Assembly: GCA_003576845.1 (NCBI GenBank)
Contig: QEVJ01000002.1
Coordinates: forward strand, 57,868 to 121,867
Origin: Planctomycetota bacterium
GTDB lineage: Bacteria > Planctomycetota > Planctomycetia > Pirellulales > PLA5
Length of the DNA: 64,000 bases
Direction: 5' to 3'
A model generated the notes under the pieces. The model made no database searches. It saw only the letters and a list, made by a program, of their open reading frames with translations, and was not told the DNA's origin. Every line of letters begins with the position of its first letter. Positions within the stretch are counted from its first letter, which is position 1. The position numbers were made by a program, and so were the translations under genes. Below, in pieces: positions 38,095 to 48,847 of the stretch.

Positions 38095-39624
38095 ATGAAC
38101 ACGACCGGCTTTCACGACCCGGCAGAGCGGCGCACGGCGTGGTGGATCCTTGCGCTCAACACGTTCGCGTTCACGATGTGTTTCGCCGCGTGGATGATGA
38201 ACGGCGTGCTCGTGACGTTTCTCGTCGACAACGGCGTCCATAAATGGGACCCCGCCGAGATGGGCTGGCTGATCGGCATTCCCGTGCTGACGGGTTCGAT
38301 CTTTCGTCTGCCGCTCGGCGTGGCGACGGATAAGTGGGGCGGCCGGCCCGTGCTCGCGGCGCTGCTCTTATGTTCCGCCGTGCCGACGTTCTTGGTCAGC
38401 ACGTGCGATAGCTACTGGGAGTTCTTCTTGGCGAGCCTCGGCTTCGGTTTCACCGGCACGAGCTTCGCCATCGGCATCGCGTTCACCTCCGTGTGGTTCC
38501 CCAAGGAATGGCAGGGAACGGCACTCGGCATCTTCGGCGCGGGCAACGCGGGAGCGGCGCTTACGAGCTTGGGCGCACCGCACGTCCTCAACTGGCTCAC
38601 CGACAACGGCCAAAACCTCGACAACTGGCGGCAATTGCCGAAGCTCTACGCCGCGGTGCTTGTCGTGACCGGCCTGCTGTTCGCGTTTGCCACGAAGAAC
38701 CGCATCCCGGTCGGCTCGGCAACCAAAACGCTCGTCGATCGGCTCAAGCCGCTCAAGGTCATGCGCGTCTGGCGCTTCGGATTGTACTACTTCTTCGTCT
38801 TCGGCGGGTTCGTGGCGCTGGCGCAATGGTTGGTGCCGTATTACGTGAGCGCTTATGGCACGACCGTGGCGCTCGCCGGAGCGCTGGCCGCGTGCAACAG
38901 CTTGCCTTCTGGAGTCATCCGCGCAGCCGGTGGTTGGATGTCCGACAAATGGGGCGCGCGGGCCGTCATGTACTGGGTGTTCGGTCTGTCGCTCATCTGC
39001 TGTGCTCTACTGGTCGTGCCGCAAATGGACATCCGCGCGCCGGGAAGCGGCGTGATGGCTCGGGCCGCCGGAAAGGTCACGTCCGTCTCGCCCGAAAAGA
39101 TCGTGCTCGAAACGCAACGTGCCGGGACGCAGGAGTACCAGTTAGAACCCCGCTCGGGCACGGCCGTCACGCCGGAAGAGCGCCGCGAAGGCAATCTCAT
39201 TTGGCCCCGCGTCGCCTCGTGGCAGGAACCGGTCGTTGCGCCGGAGCAAGAAGTCAAAAAGAAGGAGCTCCTCGCCCGCGGCGTCACGGAGATCTTCTTC
39301 CAGGCGAACATTTGGGTGTTCACGGCGCTGAGTCTGGTCCTCGGCGCCGTCATGGGCATCGGCAAGGCGGCCGTGTACAAGCACATCCCCGATTATTTTC
39401 CGTACGACGTCGGCGTGGTCGGCGGCATCGTGGGCGTGATCGGCGGGCTAGGCGGATTCGTCTGCCCGGTGATCTTCGGCTATCTGCTCAAAGAAACGGG
39501 ACTGTGGACCAGTTGTTGGATGTTCTTCTTCGTCGTCGTGCTGGTGTGCCTCGTGTGGATGCACGTGGTGATTCGCCGGATGACCGTCGAGAAGACGCCG
39601 CACGTGGCCCATCACATCGAATAA
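38095..39624 (+). CDS. narK: NarK-type nitrate/nitrite MFS transporter, first copy
   Basis: This 509-residue major facilitator protein has NarK-like elements: AFTMCFAAWMMNG in helix 1, FRLPLGVATDKWGGRPV in the helix 2-3 loop, and GAGNAGAALTSLGAP with a nitrate-signature pattern. A second signature lies at GGIVGVIGGLGGFV. It likely imports nitrate or exchanges it for nitrite. An extra soluble loop of about 75 residues (near 315-390, KVTSVSPEKIVLETQ and onward) sits in the C-terminal half and is unusual. It starts 6 bases after narI. Confidence 0.9.
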   Translation: MNTTGFHDPAERRTAWWILALNTFAFTMCFAAWMMNGVLVTFLVDNGVHKWDPAEMGWLIGIPVLTGSIFRLPLGVATDKWGGRPVLAALLLCSAVPTFLVSTCDSYWEFFLASLGFGFTGTSFAIGIAFTSVWFPKEWQGTALGIFGAGNAGAALTSLGAPHVLNWLTDNGQNLDNWRQLPKLYAAVLVVTGLLFAFATKNRIPVGSATKTLVDRLKPLKVMRVWRFGLYYFFVFGGFVALAQWLVPYYVSAYGTTVALAGALAACNSLPSGVIRAAGGWMSDKWGARAVMYWVFGLSLICCALLVVPQMDIRAPGSGVMARAAGKVTSVSPEKIVLETQRAGTQEYQLEPRSGTAVTPEERREGNLIWPRVASWQEPVVAPEQEVKKKELLARGVTEIFFQANIWVFTALSLVLGAVMGIGKAAVYKHIPDYFPYDVGVVGGIVGVIGGLGGFVCPVIFGYLLKETGLWTSCWMFFFVVVLVCLVWMHVVIRRMTVEKTPHVAHHIE

Positions 39625-39651
39625 CGAACGTCGCGCGAAAGGCGGTGCGCC

Positions 39652-41316
39652 GTGGCAGCAACTCCGCGAACCTGGGATGTCGAGAACGAAGCGTTCTGGC
39701 GGTCGGCCGGCCGCGCGATCGCCGTGCGCAATCTCGTCGTGTCGATTCCAAACCTGCTGTGCGGATTCGCCGTGTGGATGTATTGGGGAATGATCGCCAA
39801 GGTGATTCGCACGATCCACCAAGGAAACGGCGAACTGTTCGACTTCACGTTCGCCAACGACGGCCGACCCTACGACAACATGGCGGCGTATTCGGCGCTG
39901 TTGCTGACGCTGCCCGCAGTCGCTGGCTTGATGGGCGCAACGCTGCGGATTCCCAATTCGTTCGTCGTGGCCATCAGCGGCGGCCGTAACGTCAAGGCCA
40001 TGACGACGCTCCTGTTGATTCTGCCCGCCTTGGGCGCCGGCATCGCCCTGCGCAATCCCGACATCGGCTTCGAAGTGCTCATCGTGTTGGCGGCCCTGTC
40101 GGGCATCGGCGGCGGCGCCTTCGCCTCGTCCATGGCGAATATCTCGTCCTTCTTCCCCAAGCGAATGCAAGGCTTGGCGCTGGGGCTCAACGCCGGGTTG
40201 GGTAACCTTGGTGTGAGCGTAATGCAGTACTTGATTCCGTTCGTCATCACGTTCGCCCTCTTCGGAGACTTGAGCGGCGATCCGCAGGCGTTCCTCGCCA
40301 CGCAATCGTCCGCGGCTTACGACGGCGCGGTCACAAGGCAGCTCTGGGTGCAAAACGCCGGCCTGGTGTGGGTCCCGATACTCGCCTTTTTATTCGTGAT
40401 GGCTGTGCTCGTCATGAACAATTTGCCCCAACACGATTGCGGACCGACGCCGATCGCCGTCGGCAAATTCCTGTGGCTGACTCTCTTGGGGCTTGGCGGC
40501 GGGGCCGTCGGCACCCTGCTCTTGATCGCCGACTGGGGCGCGACGCCCGATCTGCTCAAAACCTTTGTCACGCTCGCCGCTACCGTCGCGGCCACGATGG
40601 TCCTGATGCGCTACCTCACGCCCGCGCCGATCAAGGCCGGCCTCGACAAGCAATACGTCATCTTCTCGAACAAACACAACTGGGTAATGACCTGGCTCTA
40701 TACGATGACGTTCGGCTCGTTCATCGGCTACTCAAACGCCTTCCCAATGCTCATCGACATCGTGTTCGGCAACATCGCGGTCGATTCGGCGGGAGTCGCG
40801 CTGGCCAGACCGATTCCCAATCCCAATGCACCGATCACGGCCCACTACATTTGGATGGGAGCGGGCGTCGGAGCGTTGATCCGACCGCTCGGCGGATGGC
40901 TGTCCGACAAGTGGGGCGGTGCGCGCGTCACGCAGTGGGACACTTGGATCATGGTCGCCGCCACGATTGGCGCAGGCTACGTCACGTACCTCGCCCGGCA
41001 TTCGTCGACGCCGGAACAGTACTTCATGCCGTTTCTCGCGCTGTTCGTGCTGCTGTTCGCGACGACGGGCATCGGCAACGGTTCCACGTTCCGCATGATC
41101 CCAATCATTTTTCCGAAGGAGCAAGCCGGGCCGGTGCTCGGTTGGACTTCGGCCATCGCGGCGTACGGCGCGTTTTTGATTCCGTCGATTCTGGCGACGC
41201 AAATCAAGGGCGGAACGCCGGAGTTCGCCCTCTATGGTTTTGCCGTGTATTACGCGAGTTGTTTGATCGTGAACTGGTGGTTCTACGCCCGCCGCGGCGC
41301 GGAGATCCCGTGCTAG
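39652..41316 (+). CDS. narK: NarK-type nitrate/nitrite MFS transporter, second copy
   Basis: This 554-residue transporter begins at a GTG with MAATPRTWDVENEAFW. Helix 1 contains NLLCGFAVWMYWGMIA. A signature GIGGGAFASSMANISSFFPK and NAGLGNLGVS match the NarK nitrate-signature regions, and GGWLSDKWGGARVTQWD closes a cytoplasmic loop. The sequence differs clearly from the copy just before it, so the pair may split uptake and nitrite export as in other K1/K2 pairs. The stop lies 10 bases before actA. Confidence 0.9.
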   Translation: MAATPRTWDVENEAFWRSAGRAIAVRNLVVSIPNLLCGFAVWMYWGMIAKVIRTIHQGNGELFDFTFANDGRPYDNMAAYSALLLTLPAVAGLMGATLRIPNSFVVAISGGRNVKAMTTLLLILPALGAGIALRNPDIGFEVLIVLAALSGIGGGAFASSMANISSFFPKRMQGLALGLNAGLGNLGVSVMQYLIPFVITFALFGDLSGDPQAFLATQSSAAYDGAVTRQLWVQNAGLVWVPILAFLFVMAVLVMNNLPQHDCGPTPIAVGKFLWLTLLGLGGGAVGTLLLIADWGATPDLLKTFVTLAATVAATMVLMRYLTPAPIKAGLDKQYVIFSNKHNWVMTWLYTMTFGSFIGYSNAFPMLIDIVFGNIAVDSAGVALARPIPNPNAPITAHYIWMGAGVGALIRPLGGWLSDKWGGARVTQWDTWIMVAATIGAGYVTYLARHSSTPEQYFMPFLALFVLLFATTGIGNGSTFRMIPIIFPKEQAGPVLGWTSAIAAYGAFLIPSILATQIKGGTPEFALYGFAVYYASCLIVNWWFYARRGAEIPC

Positions 41317-41326
41317 AGACCTCGTC

Positions 41327-41980
41327 ATGCGTCAACCTTATCTGACTACTGCGCTTGTCGTGGGCCTGCTGTTCGGCGGCGTGCTGCTTGCCGGCAGTGC
41401 GCTGCGGCTACGCTTGCCGGGCAACCATCAGGGGTACGCTCCCGAGCAACCGATCGCGTTTTCGCATCGTTTGCACGCCGACGAGTTGCAGATTCATTGC
41501 CAATACTGCCATTCGGCCGCCGGCGAGAGTCGTCATGCGGGGATTCCTTCCGGCGAAGCCTGCATGCGGTGCCACAAGTTCGTCACGGCGCCGTTTGGCG
41601 CGATGCAGACGGAAGCCCAGGCCGCCGATGCCGAGAAGCGCAAGCCGCGGACGATCGTCTCCGATGAGTTGCGGAAGCTGTACGACGCGATGGGGCTCGA
41701 CGACAACCTCGAACCGAGCGCGACGCAGAAGCCGCGGCCGATTCCGTGGGTCCGCGTGCACAACCTGCCGGATTTCGTGTACTTCGACCACCGCGCCCAC
41801 GTGAACGCCGGCGTCACGTGCCAGCATTGCCACGGGCCGGTCGAGTCGATGCAGACCGTCGAGCAGTTCTCGACGCTGTCGATGGGATGGTGCGTGAATT
41901 GTCACCGCGACGCGGCCGCGAACGGGATTCAGGGCAAGGCCGTCAGCCCGTCGCTCGACTGCGCCGCGTGTCACTATTGA
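41327..41980 (+). CDS. actA: Alternative complex III pentaheme cytochrome c subunit ActA
   Basis: This 217-residue protein has an N-terminal membrane helix (TTALVVGLLFGGVLLAGSAL) and five CxxCH heme sites: CQYCH, CMRCH, CQHCH, CVNCH and CAACH. This count and the distal SHRLHADEL and FDHRAHVNAG His segments match ActA. It passes electrons from the quinol oxidase core to a soluble or membrane cytochrome. It opens the act cluster directly behind the second narK gene. Confidence 0.92.
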   Translation: MRQPYLTTALVVGLLFGGVLLAGSALRLRLPGNHQGYAPEQPIAFSHRLHADELQIHCQYCHSAAGESRHAGIPSGEACMRCHKFVTAPFGAMQTEAQAADAEKRKPRTIVSDELRKLYDAMGLDDNLEPSATQKPRPIPWVRVHNLPDFVYFDHRAHVNAGVTCQHCHGPVESMQTVEQFSTLSMGWCVNCHRDAAANGIQGKAVSPSLDCAACHY

Positions 41981-42015
41981 GGCCGGCTTGAGACAGATGA
42001 GATAGGAAGGTCGCC

Positions 42016-45000
42016 ATGACCGCGCCGCACGACACGACGACTGCGAAGTATTGGAAGAGCCCCGCGGCGCGCGCGGGCCTGCGCGAGGAGCCGCCGCTGC
42101 CGGGCGTGAATCGGCGCGGCTTCCTCGAAGCGGCGGGGTTCGCCACGTCGCTCGTCGCACTCGGCGGTTGCCAGCGCGCGCCGACGACAATCGTGCCGGC
42201 GCTGACTAACGATACCGACAACGTTCGGCCGGGCAGAGCGCGGAGTTTTGCTACGACCTGCGGCGGTTGCGCGGCCGGATGCGGAATGCTGGCGACGGTT
42301 CGCGACGGCCGGCCGCTGAAGATGGAAGGAATGCCCGAGCATCCTCTTTCGCGCGGCGGATTGTGTGCCGTCGGCCAGGCGCAAGTGATGGAGCTCTACG
42401 ACCAGGAGCGGCTTAGGGGCCCGCTCGCGGCCGGCAAGGCGGCGACCTGGTCGGAGGTCGATGCACGGATTGCCGCGGCGTTGGCCAAGATTCCGGCGAG
42501 CGGCGCGGTGCGCGTCGTAACTACGTCGACGAGCAGCCCGACGCTGCGGCGGGCGATTGCGGCGTTCCTTAAGCGCTTTCCCGATGGCCGCCACGTCGAA
42601 GCCGATTCCGTCAGTGTCTCGGCGATTCTCGATGCCCACGCCGCGACGCACGGCGCGCGGCGGTTGCCGCGGTATCGCTTCGACAAGGCGAACGTGATCG
42701 TCTCGTTCGGAGCGGATTTTCTCGGTACGTGGATTTCGCCCGTCGAATTCGCCGCCGCTTGGAAGTCCGGTCGCGCCTTGCCGCACCGGGAAGTCGTGCA
42801 CGAGCATGGCGCGGAAGCCGGTGGCGCGGCGGACGCGAGCAACGCGCACGCGCCCGCCAAGACCGGAAGAACCGATGCGGCGATGTCGCATCATGTCCAG
42901 TTCGAGAGCCGCATGACGCTCACCGGCAGCAATGCCGACGTGCGGCATCGACTGCATCCTGGCGAGATGGGGCTGGTACTCAGCCACCTGCTTCACCGCG
43001 TAGCGAGGCTCGCTGGGGAGAGTGGCTCGCCGACCCCGCTGGCGTCGCCGAGCATTTCCGCCGCAGTGCTCGATGCATTGGCTTCACGCCTCTGGGAGAA
43101 CCGCGGCAAGGCCTTGGTCGTATGCGGCGCGAACGACGTGCCGACGCAGACGCTGGTCAATCACCTCAGTCAATTGCTTGACGCCTACGGCAACACGCTG
43201 GACGTCGATCGGCCGAGCCAGCAGCTTCGAGGCGACGACCGCGAGACGGAAGCGCTCGCCGAGGAGTTGGCCTCCGGCAAAGTTGCGGCACTGTTCGTGG
43301 CCGACATCGATCTCGTACACGATTTTCCGGGAGGCGAGGCGATCGCCAAGGACCTGTCGCGCGTGCCGTTGGTCGTAAGTCTCGCTACGCGGATGGACGA
43401 TACGTCGGCCGCGTCCCGATTCGTCTGCCCGGACGAGCATCCGCTCGCGTCGTGGGGCGACGCCGAGCCGATCGCGGGCCTGTTCTCGCTTCGCCAACCG
43501 ATGATGCAACCTCTCGGCAACGCGCGATCGGCGATCGAGAGCTTTGCCGCCTGGTCCGGAAGCGGCGGCACCGTGCTTTCGCTCGTCCGAGCGACGTGGA
43601 AAGAAGTCGCGTTCCCGCGGCAGGCGAAAGAAACCGACTTCACGCGATTCTGGGATCGCGCCGTTCACGATGGGTTCGTCGAGGTCGATGCGGACATAGA
43701 AAAGTTGGCGTACCGCGGCTTCGATCCGCAATATGTCGCCGCGGCAGCCACAGGCAAGGGCGTCGCAGTGGTATTGCATCCGCAGATCGCGATACCGAGC
43801 AGCCGGCACGCGCATAATCCGTGGCTGCAAGAGCTGCCCGACCCGATCACGAAGATCACCTGGGACAACTGCGTGACGCTCAGCCCGCGGCTGGCGCGCG
43901 AGCTGGGCGTCGCGGACAACGACGTGGTGTCGCTCAAGATAGGTGACGGCGTGGTGCTTGAACTTCCTGCGTTCATTCAGCCCGGCCAGCACGACGATGT
44001 GGCCGCGATCGCGCTCGGTTATGGCGTCCGCGGAACGGACCGGTTCGCGCGAGTCGGGCCGCAATGGCTTGAAGGACGCTCGACCGTCGGCGTAAACGGC
44101 CTGGTCGGCGTGAACGCGGCGCCATTGCTGCGATTCGGCGGCGGCGTGGTGCAATACGTGCGCGACAACGTGCAAATTGCGAAGACCGGCCGCCGCCACA
44201 CGCTCGCCACGACGCAACTACACGATCACATCGAAGTGCCGGCGAACGTCGCTCCACCGGGCAGCAAGCCGCGCGACATCGTGCAAGAAACGACGCTCGA
44301 CGAGTACCATCAGAATCCGGCCGCCGGTGCGCCGCACGCACATCACGCGGCCGAAGGAGAACTGTGGCCCGACGATCATCCCTACAACGGCCATCGCTGG
44401 GGAATGGCGATCGACCTCAATGCCTGCTCCGGTTGTTCCGCGTGCTTGATCGCCTGTCAGGCGGAGAACAACGTGCCGGTCGTCGGCCGCGACGAGGTTG
44501 CGCGGCATCGAGAGATGCATTGGATTCGCATCGACCGCTACTACACGGGCGACGACGACGATCCCGCCGTCGTGCATCAGCCGATGATGTGCCAACACTG
44601 CGCGAACGCTCCGTGCGAGACGGTGTGCCCGGTGCTCGCGACCGTGCATAGCAGCGAGGGCCTGAATCAGCAAGTTTACAACCGCTGCGTGGGCACGCGG
44701 TACTGCGCGAACAACTGCCCGTATAAGGTCCGACGGTTCAACTGGTTCGACTACGTCCACGACGACGCCCTGGCAAACCTCGCCCTCAATCCCGACGTGA
44801 CCGTGCGGATGCGGGGGATCATGGAGAAGTGTTCGCTGTGCGTGAAGCGGATTCAGGAGGGCAAGATCGAAGCCCGGCGTCTGGGAATTCCGCTCGCCGA
44901 CGGGGCGATTCGCACCGCGTGTCAGCAATCGTGCCCGACCAATGCGATCGTGTTCGGCGACGTGAACGACGCCGATAGCGCCATAGCTCGCGCGATGAGT

Positions 45001-45102
45001 GACGCTCGCCGATACTCGGTGCTCGAAGAGTTGAACGTGCGGCCCTCGATCGGCTATCTGCGAAAAGTCCGCAATGCGACGCGGGAGGAAGGCGATGTCT
45101 AG
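42016..45102 (+). CDS. actB: Alternative complex III iron-sulfur subunit ActB (molybdopterin-like plus ferredoxin-like)
   Basis: This 1028-residue protein has a twin-arginine start ([20 protein letters not shown] followed by Cys52), so it may be a Tat-exported lipoprotein. The B1 half is molybdopterin-oxidoreductase-like and retains Cys82, Cys85, Cys89 and Cys117, enough for a 4Fe-4S site. In characterised ActB this half lacks Mo. The B2 half has four Cys groups, with [42 protein letters not shown] and CSLCVKR. It ends overlapping the actC start. Confidence 0.92.
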   Translation: MTAPHDTTTAKYWKSPAARAGLREEPPLPGVNRRGFLEAAGFATSLVALGGCQRAPTTIVPALTNDTDNVRPGRARSFATTCGGCAAGCGMLATVRDGRPLKMEGMPEHPLSRGGLCAVGQAQVMELYDQERLRGPLAAGKAATWSEVDARIAAALAKIPASGAVRVVTTSTSSPTLRRAIAAFLKRFPDGRHVEADSVSVSAILDAHAATHGARRLPRYRFDKANVIVSFGADFLGTWISPVEFAAAWKSGRALPHREVVHEHGAEAGGAADASNAHAPAKTGRTDAAMSHHVQFESRMTLTGSNADVRHRLHPGEMGLVLSHLLHRVARLAGESGSPTPLASPSISAAVLDALASRLWENRGKALVVCGANDVPTQTLVNHLSQLLDAYGNTLDVDRPSQQLRGDDRETEALAEELASGKVAALFVADIDLVHDFPGGEAIAKDLSRVPLVVSLATRMDDTSAASRFVCPDEHPLASWGDAEPIAGLFSLRQPMMQPLGNARSAIESFAAWSGSGGTVLSLVRATWKEVAFPRQAKETDFTRFWDRAVHDGFVEVDADIEKLAYRGFDPQYVAAAATGKGVAVVLHPQIAIPSSRHAHNPWLQELPDPITKITWDNCVTLSPRLARELGVADNDVVSLKIGDGVVLELPAFIQPGQHDDVAAIALGYGVRGTDRFARVGPQWLEGRSTVGVNGLVGVNAAPLLRFGGGVVQYVRDNVQIAKTGRRHTLATTQLHDHIEVPANVAPPGSKPRDIVQETTLDEYHQNPAAGAPHAHHAAEGELWPDDHPYNGHRWGMAIDLNACSGCSACLIACQAENNVPVVGRDEVARHREMHWIRIDRYYTGDDDDPAVVHQPMMCQHCANAPCETVCPVLATVHSSEGLNQQVYNRCVGTRYCANNCPYKVRRFNWFDYVHDDALANLALNPDVTVRMRGIMEKCSLCVKRIQEGKIEARRLGIPLADGAIRTACQQSCPTNAIVFGDVNDADSAIARAMSDARRYSVLEELNVRPSIGYLRKVRNATREEGDV

Positions 45103-46504
45103 TCCGCACCACGAACCGTCCTCGGCGTTGTACCCGCCGGAGCCGCCGCTGATCGCCGGCCACAAATCGCTTGGCGACGTGACGCGCGAAATCTGCCAGC
45201 CGCTCGAAGGCCGGCCGACGCGGCTGTGGTGGATCGGCTTTATTGTCGCCGCGAGCGCGCTTCTCTTGGGCGTGGTGTCCGTAACGTATCAAATCGCCAC
45301 CGGCATCGGCGTGTGGGGACTCAACAAAACCGTCGGCTGGGGTTTCGACATCACGAACTTCGTGTTCTGGGTGGGCATCGGTCATGCCGGCACGCTGATC
45401 TCAGCGGTGTTGTTCCTGTTCCGGCAGAAGTGGCGCACGTCGGTCAATCGGGCGGCCGAAGCGATGACCCTGTTTGCCGTCATGTGCGCCGGCATCTTTC
45501 CGCTTATCCACATGGGGCGGCCCTGGCTCGCGTATTGGTTCGCGCCGTACCCAAACCTCCGCGGACCGCTCTGGATCAACTTCAAGTCGCCGCTGGTCTG
45601 GGATTTCTTTGCCATCTCGACGTACTTCCTCGTCTCCGCGCTGTTCTGGTACTTCGGATTGATTCCCGACCTGGCGACGATTCGCGACCGCAATCGACGG
45701 GGACTGCGGACGAAGATTTGCCGTGCGTTGAGCCTCGGCTGGAACGGCTCGGCCCGCACGTGGCATCGCTACGAGACCGTCTACCTGCTGTTGGCCGGCT
45801 TGGCGACGCCACTCGTGTTCTCCGTGCACACAATCGTGAGCATGGACTTCGCCACGTCGGTCATTCCCGGCTGGCACACGACGATTTTCCCGCCGTATTT
45901 CGTGGCGGGGGCGATCTTCAGTGGCCTTGCGATGGTGCTCACGCTGATGCTCGTCGCCCGCAAGACGATGCGGCTCGAACACTACATCACCGCCCGGCAC
46001 GTCGACACGATGTGCAAGTTGATGCTGTCGATGGGCTGCGTCGTGGGCCTGGCCTACGGCACCGAGTTCTTCATCGCGTTCTACAGCGGCAATCCTTACG
46101 AGCAGTTCGTGTTCCTCAACCGCGCGGCGGGGCCGTTTGCGCCGGCGTATTGGACGATGGTCATCTGCAACGTGGTGATCCCGCAAGTGTTGTGGCTAAA
46201 GCCCGTGCGGAGCAATTTCGCGGCCGTGTTCGTCGTGTCGATCTTTGTGAACATCGGCATGTGGTTCGAGCGGTTCGTAATCATCGTTACCAGCCTGCAC
46301 CGCGACTATCTGCCGTCGAGTTGGGCGACGTACTTCCCAACGATCATCGAAGTCGCGACGCTCATCGGCAGTTTTGGGTTGTTCTTCACGTGCTTTTTGT
46401 TGTTTTGCCGGTTCGTGCCGGTGATTGCGATGGCGGAGGTCAAGGGCGTGCTGCACGCACCGGGACATCGAAGCGATGTGGCACAGAAAGGAGAAGCGGC
46501 ATGA
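45095..46504 (+). CDS. actC: Alternative complex III membrane quinol subunit ActC (NrfD-like)
   Basis: This 469-residue protein has about ten membrane helices of the NrfD/PsrC type, including [38 protein letters not shown] and [20 protein letters not shown]. It is expected to hold a quinol site. A purine-free GGAGG-like ribosome-binding site sits before ATG 45095, which overlaps the end of actB. Its stop overlaps the actD start. Confidence 0.92.
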   Translation: MSSPHHEPSSALYPPEPPLIAGHKSLGDVTREICQPLEGRPTRLWWIGFIVAASALLLGVVSVTYQIATGIGVWGLNKTVGWGFDITNFVFWVGIGHAGTLISAVLFLFRQKWRTSVNRAAEAMTLFAVMCAGIFPLIHMGRPWLAYWFAPYPNLRGPLWINFKSPLVWDFFAISTYFLVSALFWYFGLIPDLATIRDRNRRGLRTKICRALSLGWNGSARTWHRYETVYLLLAGLATPLVFSVHTIVSMDFATSVIPGWHTTIFPPYFVAGAIFSGLAMVLTLMLVARKTMRLEHYITARHVDTMCKLMLSMGCVVGLAYGTEFFIAFYSGNPYEQFVFLNRAAGPFAPAYWTMVICNVVIPQVLWLKPVRSNFAAVFVVSIFVNIGMWFERFVIIVTSLHRDYLPSSWATYFPTIIEVATLIGSFGLFFTCFLLFCRFVPVIAMAEVKGVLHAPGHRSDVAQKGEAA

Positions 46505-47031
46505 GCGAGCGAACGATTCTGGCCTCGTTTGCGGATGAACACGACGCGCTCGACGTCGTTCGGACGCTGCGCGCGGCGGGCTATCGCGTGCGCGACGTGT
46601 ACTCGCCGCACGCCATTCACGGCATGGACGAGGCACTCGGGCTGCGGCCGACGCGGTTGACGTGGGTGTGCTTTGTGTGCGGCGCGGTCGGGCTGTTCGC
46701 GGCGCTGTGGCTTCAGAACTGGGCCAACGCAATCGACTGGCCGATCAATGTCGGCGGAAAGCCCTGGAACTCGCTGCCCGCCGAGGCGCCGGTCGCGTTC
46801 GAGATGCTGGTCTTGCTGGCGGCGTTTGGCAGCGTGCTCGCGTGTCTGGCCGTGTGCCGCCTTTATCCGGGCAAGCGCGTCGCCGCGGCGGCCCGAGTCA
46901 CGGATGACCGGTATGCCGTCGCGGTCGACGCGTCGCCGGCGCTGCCGCGCGGCGAGTTGCGGCGATTGTTATCCGAGAAGGGCGCCGTGGAAATCGTGGA
47001 GCAACTCAGCGCTGTGGAGGAAGGACGATGA
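46501..47031 (+). CDS. actD: Alternative complex III subunit ActD
   Basis: This 176-residue protein has the DUF3341 form: a soluble N-terminus ([20 protein letters not shown]) followed by two helices ([18 protein letters not shown] and [19 protein letters not shown]). It carries no cofactor. The order act A-B-C-D-E-F supports the call. Its ends overlap actC and actE. Confidence 0.9.
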   Translation: MSERTILASFADEHDALDVVRTLRAAGYRVRDVYSPHAIHGMDEALGLRPTRLTWVCFVCGAVGLFAALWLQNWANAIDWPINVGGKPWNSLPAEAPVAFEMLVLLAAFGSVLACLAVCRLYPGKRVAAAARVTDDRYAVAVDASPALPRGELRRLLSEKGAVEIVEQLSAVEEGR

Positions 47032-47684
47032 CGCTCTCACGGGTAAACGTGGCGCTTTCGGTGCTGCTCGCCGCCATGCTGCTGGCGGCGTGGGCAATCC
47101 GCGTCGATCCGCAGACGCCGAATTGGGAGTTCTTGCCCGACATGCAATACTCTCCGGCGCCGGAGGCGCTTGGCTCCAGCGGGAGCTTTCCCGATGGGCG
47201 CGCGTGGCAGCCATCGCCAGCGGAAACGATTGCCCGCGAGCAGATGCCGCTGCACTATGCGGCGACTGCGGCGGATGCGATTCGCGCCGGCGAGGAATTG
47301 GTAAGCCCGATCGCCAAAGACGACGCCAAGGCCCGCGCGGCGGGCGCAGCCGTGTATCGCGTCAACTGCGCGATGTGTCACGGGCCGCAAGGTCACGGCG
47401 ACGGTCCATCAACCAAGCGCGGGGTGCCGCCGCCGCCTTCGTTCATTACCGGCAAGTCGGTGCAGATGAAAGACGGGCAACTAATGCACGTCCTCACCTA
47501 CGGCCAGGGCGGCATGGCGCCGTTCGGGACTCAACTGACGATCGGCGAGCGCTGGCAAGCGATCGCCTACGTCCGCGAACTACAAGCGCAGGGCGCCGCT
47601 GCCGCTCAGCCCGCGGCGGCGCCAGCAGTCACCGAACCCACGAACGTGTCGCCGGCCGCTCCATCGGAGAGAGACAAGCCATGA
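47028..47684 (+). CDS. actE: Alternative complex III monoheme cytochrome c subunit ActE
   Basis: This 218-residue protein has a signal or anchor (VNVALSVLLAAMLLAAWAI) and one heme site CAMCH near residue 120, followed by GPQGHGDGPSTKRGVPPPPS as in ActE cytochromes. A Met in GGMAPFG is a likely axial ligand. The C-terminus is Ala/Pro-rich. It is the probable exit of electrons to downstream acceptors such as the NarC-like cytochrome or an oxidase; this pairing is inferred. Confidence 0.9.
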   Translation: MTLSRVNVALSVLLAAMLLAAWAIRVDPQTPNWEFLPDMQYSPAPEALGSSGSFPDGRAWQPSPAETIAREQMPLHYAATAADAIRAGEELVSPIAKDDAKARAAGAAVYRVNCAMCHGPQGHGDGPSTKRGVPPPPSFITGKSVQMKDGQLMHVLTYGQGGMAPFGTQLTIGERWQAIAYVRELQAQGAAAAQPAAAPAVTEPTNVSPAAPSERDKP

Positions 47685-48847
47685 GCGAACCTCGGATCGT
47701 CGCTTCGAGCACTGCAGCCCGTGCACTCCTTGTGCTGCTGGCCTCCAGTGCCGCCACACTCGCCGTCGGGCTGTTCGTGGCGCCCGACCGCGTCGCCGAT
47801 AGCCTGTTGATCGCGGCGTTCGGAGTGCTGACGCTGTTCCTGGGCGGCCTCGTGTTCCTGGCCTTCCATTACATCAGCGGCGCGCGGTGGAGCCATGCGG
47901 CGACCCGCGTGTATGCGATTCTGACGAAGAACTTGTGGCTCGGCGGACTGGCTATGCTGGCCGTAATTGCACTTCGTCGCGACGCGTATGCCTGGCTGCC
48001 TCCCGAGGGCGAGGAAGCGGGCACGTTCTGGTTCAAAGCCGCCTGGCTCAGTTCGACGGCGCTGGTCGTGCGGGCGGCGATTTACGTTGGGCTGTGGAGC
48101 CTGCTCGCCGCGGCAATGGTGCGAAACGTGCGTGCGGAAAACGCAGATGCGCAGCGCCGCAACCGCGTGCTCGCGCCCATCGTGCTGCTAGTATTCGCAC
48201 CGACGTTCTCGCTCGCGGCTTGCGACTGGTTCATGGCACTCGAGCCGATGTGGTTCAGCACCGTGTGGGGCGCGTATCATTTCGCCGGCCTGGCGACGTC
48301 AACGCTCGCGGTCGTCGTCCTTCTCGCTCTGCACCTGCGCCGCGTCGGGTTTTGGCGCGGCGCGTTCACCGACGACCACTTGCACGACCTGGGCAAGCTG
48401 CTGCTCGGATTCAGTTGCTTCTGGATGTACTTGTGGTTTTGTCAGTACATGTTGATCTGGTACTCGAACATTCCGGAAGAGACGGCGTACTTCGTGCATC
48501 GCACGCAAGGCGCTTGGGGACCGTTGTTGTTGGCCAACGTCGCGTTCAACTGGGTCGTGCCGTTTCTGGTTCTCTTGCCGCGGCCGGCCAAGCGGAGCGC
48601 TACGGTGATGGCCCGCGTGGCGGCGATCGTGTTGGTCGGCCGCTGGCTCGATCTGTACTTGATGGTCTACCCGAGCCGAGAGGGCGCCGCGCCTCGATGG
48701 GGCGTGTGGGAAGCAGCGGGAATTCTGCTGGCGGTCGCGGGGGGCATGTACTTAATTCAGTCGGCACTGGCGAACGCGCCGTCGGACGCGCGTCTCGCGC
48801 CCGCCGCAACCGAGTCCGCAAGTCCCGGGTCGCCCGCGGCGGTCTAA
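47681..48847 (+). CDS. actF: Alternative complex III second NrfD-like membrane subunit ActF
   Basis: This 388-residue protein has about ten helices, for example LLIAAFGVLTLFLGGLVF and GKLLLGFSCFWMYLWFCQYM, and the ActF-like loop WYSNIPEETAYFVHRTQGAW. It completes the six-gene complex. No cytochrome oxidase follows it; a convergent hemerythrin gene overlaps its last bases. No separate terminator is seen. Confidence 0.9.
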   Translation: MSEPRIVASSTAARALLVLLASSAATLAVGLFVAPDRVADSLLIAAFGVLTLFLGGLVFLAFHYISGARWSHAATRVYAILTKNLWLGGLAMLAVIALRRDAYAWLPPEGEEAGTFWFKAAWLSSTALVVRAAIYVGLWSLLAAAMVRNVRAENADAQRRNRVLAPIVLLVFAPTFSLAACDWFMALEPMWFSTVWGAYHFAGLATSTLAVVVLLALHLRRVGFWRGAFTDDHLHDLGKLLLGFSCFWMYLWFCQYMLIWYSNIPEETAYFVHRTQGAWGPLLLANVAFNWVVPFLVLLPRPAKRSATVMARVAAIVLVGRWLDLYLMVYPSREGAAPRWGVWEAAGILLAVAGGMYLIQSALANAPSDARLAPAATESASPGSPAAV

